From Paenibacillus sp. 32352 (GTDB lineage Bacteria > Bacillota > Bacilli > Paenibacillales > NBRC-103111): a stretch of DNA of 64,000 nucleotides. The notes beneath the pieces are model-generated. The model was not told the origin of the DNA. It was given only the letters and a program-made list of their open reading frames with translations, and ran no database searches. The stretch's first letter is position 1. Each line of letters begins with the position of its first letter. Position numbers and translations under genes: made by a program. Shown here in pieces: positions 16,055-25,009 of the stretch. Location of the stretch: assembly GCF_002042965.1 (NCBI RefSeq), contig NZ_MZNT01000007.1:248001-312000 (forward strand), written 5' to 3'.

Positions 16055-17380
16055 TTATTTTCCGCCCTTTTGAAGCACCAGCTGCTGTATAGCGGCGTTG
16101 GCTTCTTCTTCTACCGCACGAATGGCGCTGTTTACATCCATATTGTTTTTATAGATATTATCAAAAATTTTACTGGTATTGACGCTGTAATAGACGAGTC
16201 CTGAGGCTCTTGGAGGCGCAGGCTGCGCGTTCTTGCTGTAATATACCGCTCCTGTATTTTTGCCTTTTAATTGAGGAAGGCTTTGACCATATACATCATG
16301 CACGGCTTTGCTTTTCAATGGGGTTACGATACCCTGCTTGGATAATTCGGATTGAACCTCATCGGAGAGCAGGTACGAGATAACCTGGAAGGCTTGATCT
16401 TTATACTTGGAATTTTTGGTAATAAATAAAGAATACGTGTTAGGCAGCATGCCGGTGTTGGGCAGATCCTTGAAGGAGGGTGGCGAAGCCAAATCGAAGT
16501 TCAGGTCTTTGTTCGCTGTGTACCAGCTCGTGACTTTCTCAGCTACATGGATTCCTATGGCCATTTGACCCTTCGGAAAGTCGTCAATGTTAGTGAATTC
16601 ATTCCCTGGAATATCATAGAACCGCTTGTAATTCTCGATCAAGGTCTTCCACTTTTCAGTATTGATCGCCGCTTTATTTTCCTTTAAATCCAGCGGGGTT
16701 AACGACAATTGGTTATAGCTCGTCATGACGCCCGGATGCATGGACAGCCCTTTGTATTGTACACCATCCACCGATCGGGTCATCTTCTTGGCGACGTCGT
16801 AAACTTCATCCCAGGTCATTCCATCCTTAGGATACGGAACTCCGAACTTGTCGAACAAATCCTTGTTATAGAACATAATAATGTTGCTGAGCGTAAAAGG
16901 AAGACCCCACAGCTGCCCGTCAGGGTTGGCGTTCTTCACTTGGGCAATCGCTGCCTCGTCCATTCTGGAAAGATCGAAATTATGCTTTTTTATAAGATCC
17001 GCCATATCGTTGGCCAAATCAAACTCTTTGATTTTGGAAATGATGTTACCGCTTGATTCCAATACAATATCAGGGATGGTTCCCGCTGCAATAAGATCAC
17101 CGTAATCCTGCCCGGCCGCTTTATGGATATGCTTGATCGTTATATTGGGGAATTTCTTTCTTATGTATTGGCCAATCTCATTGTCGAAACCGCTTTCATT
17201 TGCGTATACAGAATTTTGCGCCGTAAAAAATGTGAGGGTAATCGGTTCATTGCTTACTTTAGCTTCAGATTCATTGCTTCCCGTTGGGGCAGCAGGCGCA
17301 TTAGACGGGCTGCACCCGCTAGCGATTAGTACGAGACCTAGCGATAATGAAACCATTTGGAACGGCAGCTTTCTCTTCAT
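16055..17380 (-). CDS. Extracellular solute-binding lipoprotein (sugar ABC type)
   Basis: 441 residues with a lipoprotein signal (SLSLGLVLIASGC) and a family 1 solute-binding fold (PNITIKHIHKAAGQDYGDLIAAGTIPDIVLES; FDKFGVPYPKDGMTWDEVYDVAKKMTR). It should be anchored outside the membrane and bind oligosaccharide for an ABC importer. No permease or ATPase genes are adjacent, so it must share a transporter from elsewhere or act as a sensor-binding protein. It is clearly related to the frameshifted protein at 8402-9704; both keep the same GVPYP-DGMTWD block. The ATG at 17380 follows AGAGGGG. Confidence 0.88.
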   Translation of the reverse strand: MKRKLPFQMVSLSLGLVLIASGCSPSNAPAAPTGSNESEAKVSNEPITLTFFTAQNSVYANESGFDNEIGQYIRKKFPNITIKHIHKAAGQDYGDLIAAGTIPDIVLESSGNIISKIKEFDLANDMADLIKKHNFDLSRMDEAAIAQVKNANPDGQLWGLPFTLSNIIMFYNKDLFDKFGVPYPKDGMTWDEVYDVAKKMTRSVDGVQYKGLSMHPGVMTSYNQLSLTPLDLKENKAAINTEKWKTLIENYKRFYDIPGNEFTNIDDFPKGQMAIGIHVAEKVTSWYTANKDLNFDLASPPSFKDLPNTGMLPNTYSLFITKNSKYKDQAFQVISYLLSDEVQSELSKQGIVTPLKSKAVHDVYGQSLPQLKGKNTGAVYYSKNAQPAPPRASGLVYYSVNTSKIFDNIYKNNMDVNSAIRAVEEEANAAIQQLVLQKGGK

Positions 17381-17549
17381 TTATTGTTCCCCTCTTTTCA
17401 AATGGATGATTTGGAATAGCCCAGCTCTTCTGATTAAGACTCGGAATACGTTTATCATATTACAAATGAATACGCAAACTGGATGTTTGATATTAACAAA
17501 TTGTTGTACAATACTAACTTTTTGCGAAATCATATCCCTGTTCACAAAT

Positions 17550-17593
17550 AAAAAAAGCCCCCCGGCATACAAAAAAAATGCATGCCAAGCGGC
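17550..17593 (-). terminator. Rho-independent terminator
   Basis: Hairpin with core GGCATGCA/TGTATGCC extended by GCC...GGC, ending in GGGGGGC and seven T on the minus strand. It follows the stop of the secreted protein at 17623. Confidence 0.8.
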
Positions 17594-17622
17594 TCTACCT
17601 TTTCTATAGACACAGGGAACCT

Positions 17623-18162
17623 TTATGGAGAAGAAGTTCCTGCCGTACTCACAGGTGCAGACAGATCAAATTTGCGGTTATCGTTCACAACGATCTTCTC
17701 GTACGTTCCTGCCGTATTAACCCAGCCGGTTGCGAGCAAGGAGGCTTGTCCAGAGTTAACCTTGATTTCACCCAAGTAAACTCGCTCATTACATTGCTTG
17801 TGGTTGCCAAAATTGATGTGATATACCCCTGTTGCATGAGCTTGAAGGCTCGTCGGCTTGCCGGGGACGATATCCGATTTCATCTCACGATAAGCGGTTC
17901 CTTCCTCCTTAAACTCAGTTCCGTCTTGTTGGAAGAAGCGGACCGTAATGTTCGCTGCCGAGTCGGAGGCGTTAGACAGCTGGAATGAGAAATCCTGCGG
18001 GTTCTCGAGACTGCAGTAGTTGTTCATTGGAATTTGAAACGACATGCTGCGCGGTTCAGCCATCTGCTGATGCTCAGCCGCCGTCGGCTCTACAGCAGCC
18101 GCAGGCATAAGAAACATCATGCTGAGGGCAGCAACAGGAATCCATATTTTTGATAAGCTCAT
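17623..18162 (-). CDS. Secreted hypothetical protein
   Basis: 179 residues. I start at the ATG at 18162 (MSLSKIWIPVAALSMMFLMPAAA) because AGAGGAG stands in front; the frame upstream lacks a ribosome binding site. A Sec signal peptide is clear, with likely cleavage near AAA-VEP. The mature part is rich in beta-strand patterns (DFSFQLSNASDSAANITVRFFQQDGTEF; TGVYHINFGN; QASLLATGWVNTAGTYEKIVVNDNRKFDL) and has two cysteines (NNYCSLEN, HKQCNERV) that could form a disulfide. I do not recognise the family. It has its own terminator and no evident operon partner. Confidence 0.65.
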   Translation of the reverse strand: MSLSKIWIPVAALSMMFLMPAAAVEPTAAEHQQMAEPRSMSFQIPMNNYCSLENPQDFSFQLSNASDSAANITVRFFQQDGTEFKEEGTAYREMKSDIVPGKPTSLQAHATGVYHINFGNHKQCNERVYLGEIKVNSGQASLLATGWVNTAGTYEKIVVNDNRKFDLSAPVSTAGTSSP

Positions 18163-18320
18163 GAAGTTCTCCTCTCCCATCCGCATCGAATGCCGACGGA
18201 ATTCTTTTCTATTTTTCCTACCGATTGTTTAGTTTAACGCCATTTGCCCACCAAGATCAATAGGCTAATAGACCTTATAAGCAATTCCCCGCAGCTGCAG
18301 GTGTTTGGAGAAGTTGAGAT

Positions 18321-18348
18321 AAAACAGGCCGCCTTATCGGCGACCTGT
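18321..18348 (-). terminator. Terminator of the oligogalacturonate lyase gene
   Basis: Stem ACAGGTCGCC/GGCGGCCTGT (one G-T pair), loop GATAA, then TTTATC on the minus strand, 16 bp after the stop. Confidence 0.75.
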
Positions 18349-18363
18349 CCCTTCTATCCTTCA

Positions 18364-19554
18364 TTATGGCTGCTTCGGAAGCGAGTCGAATTCAGGCACG
18401 TCAACCAGGTACAGATTGCCATAGCCGGTCATATCGCTTGTAAACAAGACTTTGGTTCCATCCGGACTGAATCTTGGGTGTACGTGAAGCTTTTGTGCCT
18501 GGAAGCTTCCCCGGTGCCGACACAGGATTCTCGGTCCCTCCAGCACCCCGGCGTTGTTTCTCCACAAGCAAATCGTATCCTGGAACTGCTCTCCATGATA
18601 AGCGCTTGTTTGCTGCCCGTCTCCCACAATAAGGCTGGAATCGTTCGAATGGATGTGCATATTCTGGAACGGGAACGCACTCTCTTGGCGGTTCGTATTA
18701 TCATATCGGATAGAGCCGATAAACTTGCCGTCCTTGTTGGATAGGGACTCCGTATACCCGTGATACCCGATCGTAATACCGTCGGCATGCCAATACTCGT
18801 GACCTACGAAGACGTTGTCTTGGGATGGGCGTATTTTCCACACCTCCTGAGTGTCCATGTTCAAGCACCAGATACGGTGATCGACAAGATCCCAGGGACC
18901 CTCGTGGCAAAAGCTCAGCAAATGCGGCTGTGTCGGGGATGTATTGATATGTCCTATCCATACTTTATCCTCGTGGATGACCTTAGCCTCCCCGCTCGCT
19001 ACAGGAATCTTCACAATCTTACAGAGAGGCTTGGCTCTTGCAGTCTCCTCGAATCCGATATAGCCCGCTCCAAGGGATGCCTGAATGCGATCGGACAAGT
19101 CTTCCTTGATGCAGGTGCATAACCATTCCCCGTCCGAAGTACAGCTCATATTCCCCAGGTTGAACTTCTCCGGCGCCTCATAGATGACTCTCTCTTCAAG
19201 CGTTTGCAGGTGGATAGCGATGATTTGATTCCCTTTTTCAAAGTAAGCTTCGTGGCCCTTCGGATTGATATACGTTTGCTGAAGATGAACCAACTCGCCC
19301 TCCGGGTGATCCGTCAGCTGCGTAAATTCACCGGTTTGCAGATCCAAGCTATATAAGTTCGTGGCATTGTATCTATCGGAAGCGAACAACAATTTCCGGC
19401 CATTGTCATACCAGCCGTCGTTAGTGAAATACAGGTGGAAGCTGTGCGCCATATGATTCGTTAACTGCTTCATTGGAATTCCTGTAATCAAGTCCTTCGT
19501 TGTTCTCCACTCTGCCGGCCATACGGTACCTTTTCCATGTCCTTTAGCGTTCAT
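18364..19554 (-). CDS. ogl: Oligogalacturonate lyase (polysaccharide lyase family 22)
   Basis: 396 residues, cytoplasmic (no signal peptide). I prefer the ATG at 19554 because GAGGTGG lies six bases before it. The protein is a seven-bladed propeller (GRKLLFASDRYNATNLYSLDLQTGEFTQLTDHPEG is a TolB-like blade) and has the PL22 metal site Q-x2-H-x-H as QKLHVHPRFSPDG (Gln354, His357, His359), matching the metal ligands known in the Yersinia enzyme; VGHEYWHADG supplies further histidines. These enzymes cut short oligogalacturonides, chiefly unsaturated dimers, by beta-elimination into 5-keto-4-deoxyuronate. This places pectin breakdown products among the substrates used here; the LplABC-type importer at 21142-24764 is a possible supplier. 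Confidence 0.9.
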   Translation of the reverse strand: MNAKGHGKGTVWPAEWRTTKDLITGIPMKQLTNHMAHSFHLYFTNDGWYDNGRKLLFASDRYNATNLYSLDLQTGEFTQLTDHPEGELVHLQQTYINPKGHEAYFEKGNQIIAIHLQTLEERVIYEAPEKFNLGNMSCTSDGEWLCTCIKEDLSDRIQASLGAGYIGFEETARAKPLCKIVKIPVASGEAKVIHEDKVWIGHINTSPTQPHLLSFCHEGPWDLVDHRIWCLNMDTQEVWKIRPSQDNVFVGHEYWHADGITIGYHGYTESLSNKDGKFIGSIRYDNTNRQESAFPFQNMHIHSNDSSLIVGDGQQTSAYHGEQFQDTICLWRNNAGVLEGPRILCRHRGSFQAQKLHVHPRFSPDGTKVLFTSDMTGYGNLYLVDVPEFDSLPKQP

Positions 19555-19714
19555 CTCGTCCACCTCATTATCATAAAGTCTGCTGCTTAGAAAAAGACTA
19601 TCCGATCAGCGCCTTTCGAACAACGGGACTTTTTTGAAACGCTTCATTTCATGCTAGTACTTTCTTTATTACTTTGCATTATTTTGTAGTGAGGCGAGGA
19701 TTATCCTGATAATG

Positions 19715-19742
19715 GAAAAAGTCCAGATGGCTATCTAGACTT
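19715..19742 (-). terminator. Terminator of the polysaccharide deacetylase gene
   Basis: Stem AAGTCTAGAT/ATCTGGACTT with one mismatch, then five T on the minus strand, 35 bp after the stop at 19777. Confidence 0.75.
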
Positions 19743-19776
19743 CCATCTAACTTTCGCCAGGAACTTGCTGCAATAA

Positions 19777-20682
19777 TTAGAAATAACGATACCTTACTTG
19801 CAGAACGATATTTTTTATAAAGTCCTCCAGCTTCCCTAACAGCGTTGTCTCTTTGTTAATTTTCGCAACCAGACCCTCTCCCGTCAACGAAGGAACGCCT
19901 GCGGTAACTCTCTTAATCAGGATGTCACCCTTGGAATTCAGGCCGTAATCACCGGTGTAGATGTATTGAATCCCTGCTTGCTTGCTTAAATCGATGAGGG
20001 ATTGATTATAACGTCCATGAGGCAGACAAAGGATGGATAGGGTGTTGCCCAGCTGGTCATGAAGCACCTTTTCCGCCTGGCTCAGATCCTTAACCACTCT
20101 GCTCCGGTACTCTTCTTCCGTCTCCATCCGGCTCTCAGACTCCAGCCAGATCCGGTTGGTTAAAGGTGAAACCTGCTTCCCCTTTTCATTCGTATTAAAG
20201 CCGTGAGAGTCAAAGGTATGGGAGAAAAAGTCGAAGCCGTCCGCGTTCATTGTTTTTATTTCATCCCAAGTCATGAACGGACTCTCCGCCGTACGGTCGC
20301 CAACAGAATTGACGATAAGAAAATTAGTTGCGGTCATCCCCTCTTTTTTGAGCTCAGGATAGGCATATTTGTAATAAGATTCATAGCCATCGTCGAAAGT
20401 AATGACAACCGCGTTAGGCGGAATCGGTTTGCCTTCCTTCAGGAATCCTACGAACTCCGCTGTGGATATCACATTGAATTGATGATCCGTGAGGGCGTGC
20501 AGATGCTCCCGGAATCGTTCGGGGGATATGGTATAGTCCGATTCCTCCGTGTCAATATGGTGATAGGTCAGTACCGCGACTTTATTCTGATAATGATAGG
20601 CGCCCCATTGCATTTGACCCAATACCAATACGATACCGATAACAACAATAAAACCGATAATGAATAAGATCTTTTTGTTCAT
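19777..20682 (-). CDS. Polysaccharide deacetylase (NodB homology domain), membrane-anchored
   Basis: 301 residues. An N-terminal membrane anchor (ILFIIGFIVVIGIVLVLGQMQ) is followed by a carbohydrate esterase 4 domain: VLTYHHID near the start, VVITFDDGYESYYKYAYPEL (motif 1, catalytic and metal Asp in FDDGY), DFFSHTFDSHGF (motif 2, H-x4-H), and LPHGRYNQ (motif 3). The TYHHI opening is typical of the PgaB/IcaB-like group that removes acetyl groups from poly-N-acetylglucosamine or related surface polymers. It should act outside the membrane. The ATG follows AAAAGGAG. Single gene with its own terminator. The exact substrate is unknown. Confidence 0.88.
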   Translation of the reverse strand: MNKKILFIIGFIVVIGIVLVLGQMQWGAYHYQNKVAVLTYHHIDTEESDYTISPERFREHLHALTDHQFNVISTAEFVGFLKEGKPIPPNAVVITFDDGYESYYKYAYPELKKEGMTATNFLIVNSVGDRTAESPFMTWDEIKTMNADGFDFFSHTFDSHGFNTNEKGKQVSPLTNRIWLESESRMETEEEYRSRVVKDLSQAEKVLHDQLGNTLSILCLPHGRYNQSLIDLSKQAGIQYIYTGDYGLNSKGDILIKRVTAGVPSLTGEGLVAKINKETTLLGKLEDFIKNIVLQVRYRYF

Positions 20683-20857
20683 AATGGCTCCTTTTCACAA
20701 TGCAATCCATTTTATAATAGCAGATAAGCAGGGCTTAGGAAAACTTTGCATGTTGATGCTTATGAAATGGAGTCCGCGTTGTGCTTGGTAAGAAGCCTTC
20801 AATTTGAGGCCCTTTGATGGTATGATTGGGGATAAATGACGTTTGGCAGGTGCACCT

Positions 20858-21046
20858 TTGAAAAAACCGATCTGGATCTCTCTCCTGTTTCCTCTTCCAT
20901 TCGCCGTCGTCTTCTACATCAATTCCAGGGACTGGCTCGAGTGCGGCTTGTACTATGCCATTTTTGCCGTCCTGTTGTTCGTATCGTTGTTTATACGTAG
21001 GAAAAAGCCCAAAAAAACCGATTACTACGACGATTATATGATCTAG
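20858..21046 (+). CDS. Small membrane protein
   Basis: A 62-residue protein from a TTG at 20858 with GCAGGTG five bases upstream. It has two hydrophobic segments (PIWISLLFPLPFAVVFYI and LYYAIFAVLLFVSLFI) joined by a short turn, and a strongly charged tail RRKKPKKTDYYDDYMI. The layout, a two-helix hairpin with a basic then acidic tail, is common among small Bacillota membrane proteins; I do not recognise a family. Its strand is opposite to its neighbours. The codon pattern fits this frame better than the antisense one. Function unknown. Confidence 0.6.
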   Translation: MKKPIWISLLFPLPFAVVFYINSRDWLECGLYYAIFAVLLFVSLFIRRKKPKKTDYYDDYMI

Positions 21047-21097
21047 CATGCCTTACATGTTAGATTAGATTTTAATAGAGAGCGGTACCTTTATGAC

Positions 21098-21130
21098 AAA
21101 GAAAGTCCGATCTGAGAGTCAGACCGGACC
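21098..21130 (-). terminator. Terminator of the LplA-like gene and importer operon
   Basis: Stem GTCCGGTCTGA/TCAGATCGGAC (one G-T pair), loop CTC, then TTTCTTT on the minus strand, 11 bp after the stop. Confidence 0.85.
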
Positions 21131-21141
21131 TTGTGCATCTA

Positions 21142-22686
21142 TTATTTCTTTTTGCTTTCGGCGTAGGCATCATTCATTTCTTTAATATATTCATTGCCGC
21201 CGTTCTTCTTCCACAGCTCCATCTCGGCTTTGAAGCCGGCTTCGTCCATTTTCCCTACGATAAATTTGATACGTGCGTCCTCTACTTGCTGATCCAGCTG
21301 AGCGCCCTTCTGGGTATAAGTAGCGGAGATCAACGGCTCGCCGGGGTTCGCCAGAGCAATCTTCTCATTAGCCGCTTTCACCTCGTTCGCTTTGGCTCTC
21401 AAAGGCGTCCCAGCCTTGAAGGCCGTATCCAGCACGTTCGGAACCCCGATCAGCATTTGGTTGAAGCTCTTGATGTTAATATCCGGCGCTTGCGGCATCT
21501 CTGAAGAGAGAATCGTGACAAGCTTGCCGTCCTCCACCTTATAGTGCGTGCCTTCAATACCGTACGTCAGAAGAATCTGGTATTCCTTATCGTCGATTTT
21601 ATCGAAGAAATTAAGGATTTTACGCACCTCCGCTTCGGTTTTTACCGCCGATTTGGAGATGAGGAAGATACCGCCGTATCCAGTTGTAGCTGGAGTTACA
21701 GGACCATTCTTGCCGCTGATAGCCCCGATAATATCCATTTCCCCTTTGACATTGCCCGCCTTCATTTTCTCATCGATCTGATAGGAACGATCTACTACAT
21801 CGACCGCTACACCCGCTTGCCCGTTAATGATCGGGTCGTTCCACTTGGCAGAATCGTAGACGGCGAAATCCTGGTTCACCAGCTTCTCGTCATACAGCTT
21901 CTTGAAGTAGCGGAGCGCATCCATATATTCATTCGTCAGATGGGCGGGAATCAGCTTCCCGTCTTTATCAACTCCCCATTTGTTAGGAACTCCGAACCAA
22001 GTCTGCATAATATCCCATGGACCGGAATATTTGGTCACGACCATGCCGTACGTGTCATCTTTGCCGTTCTTGTCCGGATCCTTCTCCTTGAACGCTTTTA
22101 ACATATTGTAAAAATCGTCCGGCGTCTTCGGCTCAGGCAATTCAACATTTTGCAGCCAGTCTTTGCGGTAGGAGATGGCAAAGCGTCCCAGCGGTCTTGC
22201 GGTATACAGGCCATAGGTTTTGCCGTTAACGGAGGTATTGTTCAATATCGTGCTATTCATTTGGCTTAAGTTCGGATAATCCTTCAAATACGGGCCGATT
22301 TCCCAGAAAGCTCCCCCTTTGATCGCGTTGACAATGGATGGAGTTTTGGCGCTTGCCGTAAAAATAACCGAAGGCATCGTGCCCGAGGCCAGCGTAATAT
22401 TCAGCTTATCGTTGTAGGCGGCATCCGGTGTAAACAACACCTCCAGACTCGTGTTCGTGTACTCCTCTACCTTCTTCCAAACTTTGCTCTCGGAGGTTAT
22501 GGCATCATTTTGAAAGCTTTTTATCATAATCGAAAATTTGTAAGGTGCTTCCTTGCCCGTGGATGCTTGTGTGCCGGCCTTGCCTGCTTCTGGTTTAGGA
22601 TCTGAGCTGCAGCCAGTGAATACGCTTGCAACCAAAGCGATGCTCATGGCGGCCATGGCCGTTCTTTTCTGTTTTACGAATCTCAT
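21142..22686 (-). CDS. LplA-like extracellular solute-binding lipoprotein
   Basis: 514 residues from the ATG at 22686, which follows GGGAGGAACAAGGAAG. The lipoprotein signal is MAAMSIALVASVFTGC. The mature part is of the large Paenibacillus LplA type (VEEYTNTSLEVLFTPDAAYNDKLNITLASGTMPSVIFTAS; QNVELPEPKTPDDFYNMLKAFKEKDPDKNGKDDTYGM). The calcium-binding-like DPDKNGKDD loop is usual in this group. It should deliver complex oligosaccharides to the two permeases encoded just upstream. ATPase is missing, as is normal for these operons, which share an MsmX-type ATPase. It is the last gene of the operon. The neighbouring lyase makes oligogalacturonides or other pectin-derived sugars plausible ligands. 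Confidence 0.88.
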   Translation of the reverse strand: MRFVKQKRTAMAAMSIALVASVFTGCSSDPKPEAGKAGTQASTGKEAPYKFSIMIKSFQNDAITSESKVWKKVEEYTNTSLEVLFTPDAAYNDKLNITLASGTMPSVIFTASAKTPSIVNAIKGGAFWEIGPYLKDYPNLSQMNSTILNNTSVNGKTYGLYTARPLGRFAISYRKDWLQNVELPEPKTPDDFYNMLKAFKEKDPDKNGKDDTYGMVVTKYSGPWDIMQTWFGVPNKWGVDKDGKLIPAHLTNEYMDALRYFKKLYDEKLVNQDFAVYDSAKWNDPIINGQAGVAVDVVDRSYQIDEKMKAGNVKGEMDIIGAISGKNGPVTPATTGYGGIFLISKSAVKTEAEVRKILNFFDKIDDKEYQILLTYGIEGTHYKVEDGKLVTILSSEMPQAPDINIKSFNQMLIGVPNVLDTAFKAGTPLRAKANEVKAANEKIALANPGEPLISATYTQKGAQLDQQVEDARIKFIVGKMDEAGFKAEMELWKKNGGNEYIKEMNDAYAESKKK

Positions 22687-22882
22687 CTTCCTTGTTCCTC
22701 CCTTTTTTGTATACAAAGTTGGATAGCATCTATGATAATCCCTTCACCATACTGTGCCCGGGAACAGCGTTTGTGAGGATTCCCATCCCTGCACCGGCAG
22801 CCGGCGCTACGGATATTTCCGCCCAGCTATTCCAAACGGAAAGCAAAGTACTCGGGTTTATCAACATAGCGGAGCAGCCCCG

Positions 22883-23758
22883 TTATCCTTTAACAGCCCC
22901 TAACAGAACCCCTTTGGCAAAATGCTTCTGCAAAAACGGATAGACCAGCAGGATCGGTAAGGTTCCAACTACAATAACAGCCATCTTGATGGATTGATCC
23001 GGCGGCTTGACGTATTGCGGGTCCATTGTCGACATATCCATGGAACCTGTAGCGAGCAATATAATTTGGCGCAGCAGCACCTGCATCGGCCATTTCTTCG
23101 CATCGCTCAAATACAGCAAAGCATTGAAGAAATCATTCCAGTGGCCTACAGCATAGAAAAGCGCGAAGGTGGCGATAACCGGCTTGGATAGCGGAAGAAC
23201 GATGCGCCACAGAACTCCAAGATCGGTACAGCCGTCAATACGGGCGGATTCGATCAGCTCATTAGGAATTTCCTGAAAGAATGATTTGATAACAATCAAG
23301 TTAAATGCACTGATCGCCGTAGGAATCATGACCGCCAAGTACGAATTCAGCAGACCCATGCTTTTTACCACCAGGAAGGTTGGAATAATACCGCCGCTGA
23401 ACAGCATGGAAAAGACAACCATATTCATGACCACGTTCCGTCCAACCATATACCGGCGTGATAAGGCATAAGCCATAGTAAAGGTGAAGAACAGATTCAC
23501 CAGGGTGCCTCCAACGGTTACAAAGACGGATACCAGCAGGCTTCGCGGCAGCGCGTTGTCCTTAAATACATATTCATAAGCGTTAAGCGTCACGGTCTTC
23601 GGGATGATGAAGAACGCCCGGTTGCTCAGTTCAATCTCGGTTGCGAAGGATCCAGCGACGATATACATGATCGGCAGAATCATCGACAAAGCCACGACGG
23701 CAAGGAATATATAGTTGGCGGCATCGAATAGTTTTCCGCTTAAAGTGTTGTGTCTCAA
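22883..23758 (-). CDS. Sugar ABC transporter permease, LplC/YtcP type
   Basis: 291 residues with six predicted membrane segments and the binding-protein-dependent permease signature ESARIDGCTDLGVLWRIVLPLSKPVIAT (EAA loop) at about residues 188-215. The start is a TTG at 23758, eight bases after a strong AAGGAGG. It ends HFAKGVLLGAVKG, the typical C-terminus of this permease subgroup. It lies 37 bp after the partner permease and 196 bp before the binding protein gene. It forms the second half of the membrane channel of the importer. Confidence 0.92.
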   Translation of the reverse strand: MRHNTLSGKLFDAANYIFLAVVALSMILPIMYIVAGSFATEIELSNRAFFIIPKTVTLNAYEYVFKDNALPRSLLVSVFVTVGGTLVNLFFTFTMAYALSRRYMVGRNVVMNMVVFSMLFSGGIIPTFLVVKSMGLLNSYLAVMIPTAISAFNLIVIKSFFQEIPNELIESARIDGCTDLGVLWRIVLPLSKPVIATFALFYAVGHWNDFFNALLYLSDAKKWPMQVLLRQIILLATGSMDMSTMDPQYVKPPDQSIKMAVIVVGTLPILLVYPFLQKHFAKGVLLGAVKG

Positions 23759-23795
23759 GGCAGCTGCCTCCTTTGCTTTAAGGATGAGGAATCAT

Positions 23796-24764
23796 TTAGA
23801 AAATACCGGAATGGCCGGCACGTTTGGCCAAGTAGTTAGAGCCGAGCACCAGGATGATGCCGATAACGGATTTGAACAGCCCTACCGCCGTGCTATAGCT
23901 GAAGGCCCCTTGGGCAATGCCGATCGTATACACATAAGTGTCGAAGACTTCCGCCACATTGCGGTTCAGCGCATTGCTCATCAAGAGCACTTGCTCAAAG
24001 CCGCGGTCCAGGAAATTGCCCATACGCAGGATCAGCAGCACAATAATGGTACCCCTGATCGCCGGGAGGGTAATATGCCATAGCTGACGGAACCGGCTCG
24101 CGCCGTCTACAATAGCGGCCCCGTATTGCTCCTGGTCAACTCCTGCGAGGGCGGCAAGGAAGATGATCGTCCCCCATCCCATTTCCTTCCATAAGCTTTG
24201 CGTAATAATGAGCGGCCGGAACCAGTCCTCACTTGTCAAAAACTCATATTTCACGCCGACGAATTTGAACAGAAGCTCGTTAATAATCCCGCCTTCCGTA
24301 GTCAACATGAGGTAGGTGATACTTGCGACGATAACCATAGAAATAAAGTGCGGTATATAAATAATGGTCTGAATAAACCGTTTGTAAAAGGATTTGCGGA
24401 CTTCATTAAGCAGTAGGGCTAGAATAATCGGTGCGGGGAAGAAAAATACCATGTCATATAAACCAAGCAAAAGCGTATTCTTCATTAAGCGGAAAAAGAT
24501 CGGGTCGTTAAAAAATTGCCTGAAGTTATCCATTCCAACCCATTCGCTCTTAAAAAATCCAACGAACGGCTGATAATTTTTGAACGCGAGCAGTACCCCC
24601 CACATGGGAATGTACTTAAATATAATGAAGTAGGCCAAACCGGGTAATAAAAGCATCAGCAAATATTTATCCTGAATGATTCTACTCATTAATGAGCCCC
24701 TCTTGCGTGTCCTCGTCGACGGAACGCTTGCCGGAAGCTGCTCGGCTTGTGATGTTTTGACCAT
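23796..24764 (-). CDS. Sugar ABC transporter permease, LplB type
   Basis: 322 residues from the ATG at 24764, chosen because GAGGAG lies seven bases before it; longer in-frame starts have no ribosome binding site. The product has six membrane segments and the EAA loop GAAIVDGASRFRQLWHITLPAIRG. The N-terminal IIQDKYLLMLLLPGLAYFIIFKYIPMWGVLLAFKNYQPFVGF is typical for LplB-like permeases. It is the first gene of a three-gene operon, permease, permease, binding protein. A cre-like element lies about 95 bp upstream, and a membrane-bound AraC regulator gene precedes it in the same direction. Confidence 0.92.
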   Translation of the reverse strand: MVKTSQAEQLPASVPSTRTRKRGSLMSRIIQDKYLLMLLLPGLAYFIIFKYIPMWGVLLAFKNYQPFVGFFKSEWVGMDNFRQFFNDPIFFRLMKNTLLLGLYDMVFFFPAPIILALLLNEVRKSFYKRFIQTIIYIPHFISMVIVASITYLMLTTEGGIINELLFKFVGVKYEFLTSEDWFRPLIITQSLWKEMGWGTIIFLAALAGVDQEQYGAAIVDGASRFRQLWHITLPAIRGTIIVLLILRMGNFLDRGFEQVLLMSNALNRNVAEVFDTYVYTIGIAQGAFSYSTAVGLFKSVIGIILVLGSNYLAKRAGHSGIF

Positions 24765-24856
24765 CCTCTCACTCCTCGTCATCATCTTCAGTTTGCTGCA
24801 GCCGCTTGCTAATTTCACCTTAATCGGGGGGCATTTTTCCGGCAACCACACTTTTT

Positions 24857-24870
24857 TGGAAGCGCTTTTT
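24857..24870. promoter_or_regulatory. Weak cre-like element upstream of the LplBCA operon
   Basis: TGGAAGCGCTTTTT matches one full half and the AAGCGCTT core of the catabolite-responsive element but differs at the last two conserved positions. CcpA control is possible, not certain. Confidence 0.35.
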
Positions 24871-24962
24871 ATGGAATTTGTACTTTTTCACTCCGCCTAG
24901 CACTTTCTTGAAAATCCTGTCCCATGCGTTTAGAGCGTTGGGCTTGGACTTTTTTGACAAAG

Positions 24963-25001
24963 AAAAAACAAGCCGCCGCCTGATCTCCAGACACCAGCTT
25001 G
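24963..25001 (-). terminator. Terminator of the AraC sensor-regulator gene
   Basis: Stem of about 14 pairs with one mismatch (5' arm from CAAGCTGG, 3' arm ending GCTTG), followed by six T on the minus strand. It closes the regulator gene before the importer operon begins. Confidence 0.85.
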
Positions 25002-25009
25002 CTCCAGGT

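Noticed and set aside
19633..19645. TGAAACGCTTCA near the oligogalacturonate lyase promoter as a cre site
   Set aside because: It is palindromic but one base shorter than the cre spacing, so I would not call it without binding data.
20735..21049. A 104-codon minus-strand frame opposite the small membrane protein gene
   Set aside because: The plus-strand frame has two clean hydrophobic helices and a ribosome binding site; the minus frame has neither and reads as mixed charged residues.
22687..22882. A regulatory hairpin between the LplC-like permease and the binding protein genes
   Set aside because: The gap has only a short GC-rich self-complementary spot (CCGGCAGCCGG) with too small a loop; nothing convincing.
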